This document shows, in pieces, positions 59,364-64,000 of a DNA stretch of 64,000 nucleotides; positions within the stretch are counted from its first letter, which is position 1; every line of letters begins with the position of its first letter. A program made the position numbers and the translations under genes. The notes under the pieces were generated by a model, which was given only the letters and a program-made list of their open reading frames with translations, was not told the origin of the DNA and ran no database searches. Source of the DNA: Mycobacterium palustre (lineage in GTDB: Bacteria > Actinomycetota > Actinomycetes > Mycobacteriales > Mycobacteriaceae); contig NZ_LQPJ01000121.1 of NCBI RefSeq assembly GCF_002101785.1, positions 62,001 through 126,000 on the forward strand, written 5' to 3'.

Positions 59364-61520
59364 TCATCCCGGAGGCGCGATGGCCTCGCGGACGGCCTCG
59401 GCGAGGGCGGCCGCCCGGCGATCGGTGAACACGTCCTCGAGCAGCATCGCGCGGCCGTCGGGCCCGGTCAGGGGGACGCGCCAGTTGGGGTATTCGTCGG
59501 TCGTCCCGGGCTGGTTCTGGGTGCGGCGGTCGCCGACCGCGTCGGTCAGGGCCACACCCAGCAGCCGCGACGGCGTTCGGCCGAGGTATCGGTACAGCGC
59601 GAGGATGACGCGGTCGGGGTCGTCCTGAACGTCTGGGCCGTCGCCGAGCAGGCCGACCCGGCGCAGCTCGGCCATCCAGGCCGCCAGCTCGGCGCGGTCG
59701 GATTCCAGCTCATCCTCGACGGGCCGGGTCAGCAGGCCCAGGGACTCGCGCAGCCGCACGTGGTCGCCGGCCAGGTAGCCGGCGGTCGGCGGCAGGTCGT
59801 GGGTGGTCACCGACGACAGGCAGTACTCTCGCCACCGCTCGGCCGGCAGGGGCCCGCCGTTTCCGTCGCGGTCCAGCTCGAACCACAGGATCGAGGTCCC
59901 CAGCACGCCGCGTAATAAGAGGTAGTCGCGCACCCAGGGTTCGACGGTGCCGAGGTCTTCCCCGACGACCAGCGCCCCGGCGCGGTGCGCTTCCAGTGCG
60001 ACGATGCCGATCATCGCTTCGTGGTCGTAGCGCACGTAGGTGCCCTGCGTCGGCAAGGCGCCCTGCGGGATCCACCACAGCCGGAACAGCCCGATGATGT
60101 GGTCGATGCGGACGCCGCCGGCGTGCCGCAGCACCGCGCGGATCAGCGCCCGAAAGGGGCGATACTCCAGCTCGTCGAGCCGGTCGGGCCGCCAGGGCGG
60201 CTGCGACCAGTCCTGGCCGAGCTGGTTGAACTCGTCGGGCGGCGCGCCCGCCGTCACCCCCAGCGCCATCGCGTCCTGCAGAGCCCAGGCGTCGGCGCCG
60301 TCGGGGTGCACACCGACGGCCAGGTCGTGCATGACGCCCAGCGCCATGCCAGCCCGAATCGCCTGCGACTGCGCCGCCGCGAGCTGTTCGTCGAGTTGCC
60401 ACTGCAGCCAACGGTGGAAATCGATCGCGTCGGAATTCCTTTCGGCGAAACCGGCGACGCCCTCGGCGCCGGGGTGCCGCAGCGACTCCGGCCAGCGATG
60501 CCAGTCGCCGCCGTATTCCTCGGCCAGCGCGCAGTAGACGGCGAAGTCGTCGAGCGCGGTTCCCTCGCGATCGCGGAACGCCGAGTAGGCCAGCTCGCGG
60601 CCCGCCGACCTGGGCACCTCGTGGATCAGCTTGAGCGCCGCGCGCTTGGCCGCCCACACGCTGTCGCGGTCGATGGCGTCGAGTTGGGCGGTTCGCCGCT
60701 GAACCTCGGACCGCAGCCGCCGCACCCGGCCCCGCTTGGCCAGCTCGGCGAATTCCGGGATCGCCTCGACGCGCAGGTAGATCGGGTTGACGAAGCGCCG
60801 CGACGTCGGCAGGTACGGCGACGGCTCCATACGGCCGGTCGGCCCGGAAAACCCGGCCGCATGCAGGGGGTTGACGAGCACATAGTCCGCGCCGTGGCGG
60901 GACGCCGACCACACCGCCAGGTCGGTCAGGTCGGTGAGATCGCCGACGCCCCAGGACTGCTTGGATCGCACGCTGTAGAGCTGAGCGGCCAGCCCCCATG
61001 CCCGGCGGGCGCCGAGGCGCTCAGGGAGCCCGAGCCAGTCCGGCGTGACGATCAGCGCGGTGCTCGTCTCGGCCGCACCGGAGCGCAGGTGCACCCGGTG
61101 ATATCCCAGCGGCAGTTCCGCCGGCAGCACGAAGCTGGCCTCACCGATCCAGCGCCCGTCCAGTTCGAACGGCGGCGTGAAGTTGTCGACCTGCTGCACC
61201 CCGCCGCGCACCGTGCCGTCCTCGAGCTGCAACCAAACCTCGGCCGGATCGCCGTGGGTTACGTGCACCCAGAATCGAATCGGTTCGCCGGTGCGCCCGA
61301 CGATGGTCGCCGGCATCGGGCGTTCCCAATACGACCGCACCTGCGCGGCCAGGGCGGCGTTGCGCTCCTGCTCGGTGCCGGCCGCGACCCCGACCGCGGC
61401 CAGCACGGCGACCAGGGTGGCCTCCGCGACGGGCACCCGCCGGCCGGTCCAGTCCTCGTATTCGGTCGCGATGCCGAACCGCCGGGCCAATTCGACCAGC
61501 GAGGGCGCCAGCTCCGTCAT
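59364..61520 (-). CDS. malQ: 4-alpha-glucanotransferase (amylomaltase)
   Basis: A 718-residue GH77 enzyme with an N-terminal extra domain of about 160 residues. The catalytic residues sit in HAGGVRIDHIIGLFRLWWIP (nucleophile aspartate), GALVVGEDLGTVEP (acid-base glutamate) and SVTTHDLPPTAGYLAGD. It transfers alpha-1,4-glucan segments in maltodextrin and glycogen recycling. The start MTELAPSLVELARRFGIATE at 61520 matches M. tuberculosis MalQ as I remember it; ATG 61529 would add MGG. It is divergent from eccB5 as in M. tuberculosis. Confidence 0.95.
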   Translation of the reverse strand: MTELAPSLVELARRFGIATEYEDWTGRRVPVAEATLVAVLAAVGVAAGTEQERNAALAAQVRSYWERPMPATIVGRTGEPIRFWVHVTHGDPAEVWLQLEDGTVRGGVQQVDNFTPPFELDGRWIGEASFVLPAELPLGYHRVHLRSGAAETSTALIVTPDWLGLPERLGARRAWGLAAQLYSVRSKQSWGVGDLTDLTDLAVWSASRHGADYVLVNPLHAAGFSGPTGRMEPSPYLPTSRRFVNPIYLRVEAIPEFAELAKRGRVRRLRSEVQRRTAQLDAIDRDSVWAAKRAALKLIHEVPRSAGRELAYSAFRDREGTALDDFAVYCALAEEYGGDWHRWPESLRHPGAEGVAGFAERNSDAIDFHRWLQWQLDEQLAAAQSQAIRAGMALGVMHDLAVGVHPDGADAWALQDAMALGVTAGAPPDEFNQLGQDWSQPPWRPDRLDELEYRPFRALIRAVLRHAGGVRIDHIIGLFRLWWIPQGALPTQGTYVRYDHEAMIGIVALEAHRAGALVVGEDLGTVEPWVRDYLLLRGVLGTSILWFELDRDGNGGPLPAERWREYCLSSVTTHDLPPTAGYLAGDHVRLRESLGLLTRPVEDELESDRAELAAWMAELRRVGLLGDGPDVQDDPDRVILALYRYLGRTPSRLLGVALTDAVGDRRTQNQPGTTDEYPNWRVPLTGPDGRAMLLEDVFTDRRAAALAEAVREAIAPPG

Positions 61521-61922
61521 GCCGCCCATCTTGCTTGAGGCCACCGCCGACCGGCGTCGGCGGGGCACCGCGTTGCGGGCTATTGGCAGGACGAGTGGAC
61601 CAACCGCAGCTACGATGCCTGTAACGATGCCTATAACGAGGCGAGCAGACGTGGAAGATCGGGCCGGGGGATCAGTGGGGGACAGCAGGACCGCCAGCTC
61701 AGCGGCGCGCGGCCGCGGGCACCGGGCGCCGGCCGGGCGGACCAAAAAAGGCCGCATTGGCCTACATAGCGAAATGTGAACAAAAGATAACGCACAGGGC
61801 AACGCGTGGCGGGGTCCGTGCGGGTCGCTTACGGTTGTCACGGTTGTCGAAGCAATTCGCGCGCTGGACGTCCCTACAGGGACCAGATCCAGGCGTTCTA
61901 GCAGACCGGATGGTGAAATAGC
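61521..61922. promoter_or_regulatory. malQ-eccB5 divergent intergenic region with short tandem repeats and a palindrome
   Basis: This 400-base gap should hold the promoters of malQ and the ESX-5 operon. TACGATGCCTGT-AACGATGCCTAT-AACGA at 61611-61639 is a 12-base tandem repeat of about 2.5 copies. ACGGTTGTC is repeated head to tail at 61831-61848. GTCCCT-AC-AGGGAC (61870-61883) is a perfect 14-base palindrome about 40 bases before eccB5. No clear -10/-35 pair can be fixed by eye. Confidence 0.6.
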
Positions 61923-63443
61923 GTGGCGGAAGAGAGTCGCGGGCAGCGGGGGTCGGGGTACGGCCTCGGGTTGTCGACCAAAACCCAGGTCACGGGCTAT
62001 CAGTTCCTAGCCCGCCGTACCGCGATGGCGCTGACCCGGTGGCGGGTCCGGATGGAGATCGAGCCGGGACGGCGTCAGACGCTGGCCGTGGTGGCGTCGG
62101 TGTCGGCGGCGCTGGTGATCTGCCTGGGCGCGCTGCTGTGGTCGTTCCTCAGCCCGTCGGGCCAGATCAACGAGTCGCCGATCATCGCCGACCGCGACTC
62201 CGGCGCCCTGTACGTGCGCGTCGGCGACAAGCTGTATCCGGCGCTGAACCTGGCGTCGGCGCGGCTGATCACCGGGCGGCCGGACAACCCGCACCTGGTT
62301 CGGTCGAGCCAGATCGCGAACCTGCCGCGCGGGCCCCTGGTCGGCATACCGGGCGCGCCCACGCAGTTCGCGCCCAAGACCCCGGCGGCGTCGTCCTGGC
62401 TGGTGTGCGACACCGTGGGTTCGACCGGGGTCGGCGCGCCGTCGGGGGTGACCGTGACGGTGATCGACGGTACCCCGGACCTCAGCGGGCACCGTCGGGT
62501 CCTGAACGGGTCGGACGCGGTGGTGCTCAGCTACGGCGGGGACGCGTGGGTGATCCGTGAGGGCCGCCGGTCGCGCATCGACGCGATGAACCGCTCGGTG
62601 CTGTTGCCGCTGGGCCTGACGCCCGAGCAGGTCAGCATGGCCAAGCCGATGAGCCGTGCGCTGTTCGACGCGCTGCCGGTGGGGCCCGAGCTGACGGTGC
62701 CCGAGGTGCCCAACGCCGGCTCGCCGGCGACGTTCGCCGGGGCGCCGGGTCCGGTCGGAACGGTGATCGTCACCCCGCAAATCAGCGGGCCGCAACAGTA
62801 TTCGCTGGTGTTGACCGACGGCGTGCAGACGCTGCCACCGCTGGTGGCCCAGATCCTGCAGAACGCCGGGGGCCCCGGCACCAGCACCAAGCCGGTGACC
62901 GTGGAGCCGGCCGCGTTGGCCAAGATGCCGGTGGTCAACAAGCTGGACCTGTCGTCGTACCCGGACAATCCGCTCAACGTGACCGACATCCGGGAGAACC
63001 CGGCGACCTGCTGGTGGTGGCAGAAGACCTCCGGCGAGAACCGGGCCCGCATCCAGGTGGTCTCCGGCTCGACCATTCCGGTGGCGCAAAAGGAACAGCA
63101 CAAGGTCGTGTCGCTGGTCAAGGCCGACACCACCGGCCGCGAGGCCGACCAGGTCTACTTCGGTCCCGACTACGCCAACTTCGTGGCCGTCACCGGCAAC
63201 GACCCGGGCGCCAAGACGACCGAATCGCTGTGGTGGCTGACGGACGCGGGCGCCCGCTTCGGCGTGGACGACACCCGCGACGTCCGGGAGGCCCTGGGCC
63301 TCAAGGGCACCCCCAGCCTGGCGCCGTGGGTGGCGCTGCGGCTGCTGCCACAGGGTCCGACGTTGTCGCGGGCGGATGCCTTAGTGGAGCACGACACCCT
63401 ACCGATGGACATGTCCCCTGCAGAGTTGGTGGTACCGAAGTGA
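61923..63443 (+). CDS. eccB5: ESX-5 type VII secretion system core protein EccB5
   Basis: A 506-residue protein. The short cytoplasmic N terminus (STKTQVTGYQFLARRTAMAL) is followed by one membrane helix (LAVVASVSAALVICLGALLW, about residues 54-73) and a large periplasmic domain with the EccB repeats (RDSGALYVRVGDKLYPALNL, IVTPQISGPQQYSLVLTDGV). Two cysteines (VCDTVGSTG and ENPATCWWW) are placed for the family disulfide. EccB, EccC, EccD and EccE form the inner-membrane complex that exports PE/PPE proteins. The start is GTG 61923. eccC5 overlaps its stop by four bases. Confidence 0.95.
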   Translation: MAEESRGQRGSGYGLGLSTKTQVTGYQFLARRTAMALTRWRVRMEIEPGRRQTLAVVASVSAALVICLGALLWSFLSPSGQINESPIIADRDSGALYVRVGDKLYPALNLASARLITGRPDNPHLVRSSQIANLPRGPLVGIPGAPTQFAPKTPAASSWLVCDTVGSTGVGAPSGVTVTVIDGTPDLSGHRRVLNGSDAVVLSYGGDAWVIREGRRSRIDAMNRSVLLPLGLTPEQVSMAKPMSRALFDALPVGPELTVPEVPNAGSPATFAGAPGPVGTVIVTPQISGPQQYSLVLTDGVQTLPPLVAQILQNAGGPGTSTKPVTVEPAALAKMPVVNKLDLSSYPDNPLNVTDIRENPATCWWWQKTSGENRARIQVVSGSTIPVAQKEQHKVVSLVKADTTGREADQVYFGPDYANFVAVTGNDPGAKTTESLWWLTDAGARFGVDDTRDVREALGLKGTPSLAPWVALRLLPQGPTLSRADALVEHDTLPMDMSPAELVVPK

Positions 63444-64000
63444 AACGTGGATTTGCGCGGCCGACGCCGGAGAAGCCGCCGGTCATCAAGCCGGAGAACA
63501 TTGTCCTCCCGACACCGCTGAGCATCCCGCCGCCCGAGGGGAAGCCCTGGTGGCTGGTGGTGGTCGGCGTCCTGGTCGTCGGCCTGCTGATCGGCATGGT
63601 CGCCATGACCTTCGCCAGCGGCTCGCACGTGTTCGGCGGCGCGGGCGCCATCTTCCCGATCTTCATGATCGGCGGCGTCGCGATGATGATGTTCGGCGGC
63701 CGGTTCGGCGGCCAGCAGCAGATGAGCCGGCCGAAGCTGGACGCGATGCGCGCCCAGTTCATGCTGATGCTGGACATGCTGCGCGAGACCGCCCACGAGT
63801 CCGCCGACAGCATGGACGCCAACTACCGCTGGTTCCACCCGGCGCCGACGACGCTGCCGGCCGCGGTCGGGTCGCCGCGGATGTGGGAACGCAAGCCCGA
63901 CGGCAAGGACCTCAACTTCGGTGTGGTGCGCGTCGGCGTGGGCATGACGCGCCCCGAGGTGACCTGGGGTGAGCCGCAGAACATGCCGACCGACATCGAG
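63440..64000 (+). CDS. eccC5: ESX-5 type VII secretion ATPase EccC5, N-terminal part, cut by window edge
   Basis: The frame starts at GTG 63440 inside the eccB5 stop (GTGA) and is open to the window end, giving 187 codons. It begins VKRGFARPTPEKPPVIKPEN, has two membrane helices (WWLVVVGVLVVGLLIGMVAM and AIFPIFMIGGVAMMMFGG, about residues 38-85) and then the start of the cytoplasmic part (RPKLDAMRAQFMLMLDMLRE, DLNFGVVRVGVGMTRPEV). The three FtsK/SpoIIIE ATPase domains lie beyond the edge. EccC recognises and moves the substrates of ESX-5. Confidence 0.95.
   Translation, partial: MKRGFARPTPEKPPVIKPENIVLPTPLSIPPPEGKPWWLVVVGVLVVGLLIGMVAMTFASGSHVFGGAGAIFPIFMIGGVAMMMFGGRFGGQQQMSRPKLDAMRAQFMLMLDMLRETAHESADSMDANYRWFHPAPTTLPAAVGSPRMWERKPDGKDLNFGVVRVGVGMTRPEVTWGEPQNMPTDIE

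Noticed and set aside
1..64000. CRISPR arrays, tRNA or rRNA genes, insertion sequences
   Set aside because: No regularly spaced repeats, no cloverleaf-like sequence and no transposase-like ORF were recognised by eye.

Overview
The window is high-GC actinobacterial DNA from a mycobacterium, most likely a slow grower of the Mycobacterium avium complex type. The right-hand end carries malQ, eccB5 and the start of eccC5, the order known for Rv1781c-Rv1782-Rv1783 at the ESX-5 locus of M. tuberculosis. Just upstream lie counterparts of Rv1778c, Rv1779c and Rv1780, judged by length, order and orientation. A PPE protein, a 13E12-family HNH protein, F420-type enzymes (a Ddn-like reductase and an LLM oxidoreductase) and SDRs of the mycofactocin-coupled type agree with this. 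The species is not fixed by what can be seen.

Left part (1-22 kb) is mostly catabolic. It holds a CoA ligase/class II aldolase/amidohydrolase group; an alpha/beta hydrolase and a methyltransferase; a nitronate monooxygenase divergent from a frameshifted sulfatase; two oxidoreductases; then a TetR gene followed by a tight operon (11.0-18.4 kb) of cytochrome P450, SDR, crotonase, a fused tandem CoA-transferase, a second SDR and a broken phosphotransferase gene. A 13E12 gene and a minus-strand pair of M24 peptidase-fold genes follow. One of that pair has lost most metal ligands.

Middle part (22-40 kb) is mixed accessory DNA. It has an in-frame P450/amidohydrolase chimera with a frameshifted TetR gene behind a perfect 24-bp palindrome; a LysR gene divergent from a molybdopterin oxidoreductase with two matched operator-like sites; a SigF-like sigma factor followed by a lipoprotein and a DUF2231 gene; an SDR remnant; a FAD monooxygenase/DUF4389/methyltransferase operon; an orphan PPE; an ABC transporter of MacB/FtsX type; a cutinase; and a TetR/methyltransferase pair. 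Clear lesions are concentrated between about 7 and 31 kb.

Right part (39.6-50.6 kb) is a large catabolic block. A minus-strand operon runs SDR, E1-alpha, E1-beta, free lipoyl domain, crotonase, acyl-CoA ligase, Rieske oxygenase and KstD-like flavoprotein, flanked by a divergent CoA-transferase and a convergent crotonase paralogue. It has two E1 subunits and a lipoyl carrier but no E2 acyltransferase gene. I regard it as the best candidate for an undescribed pathway. The segment 50.9-61.5 kb has an ANTAR protein, the Rv1778c-Rv1780-like genes and, before malQ, an extra block with an Rv0910-type SRPBCC protein, a membrane-fused molybdoenzyme, an NTF2-like protein and an LLM oxidoreductase. No tRNA, rRNA, CRISPR array or insertion sequence was recognised.
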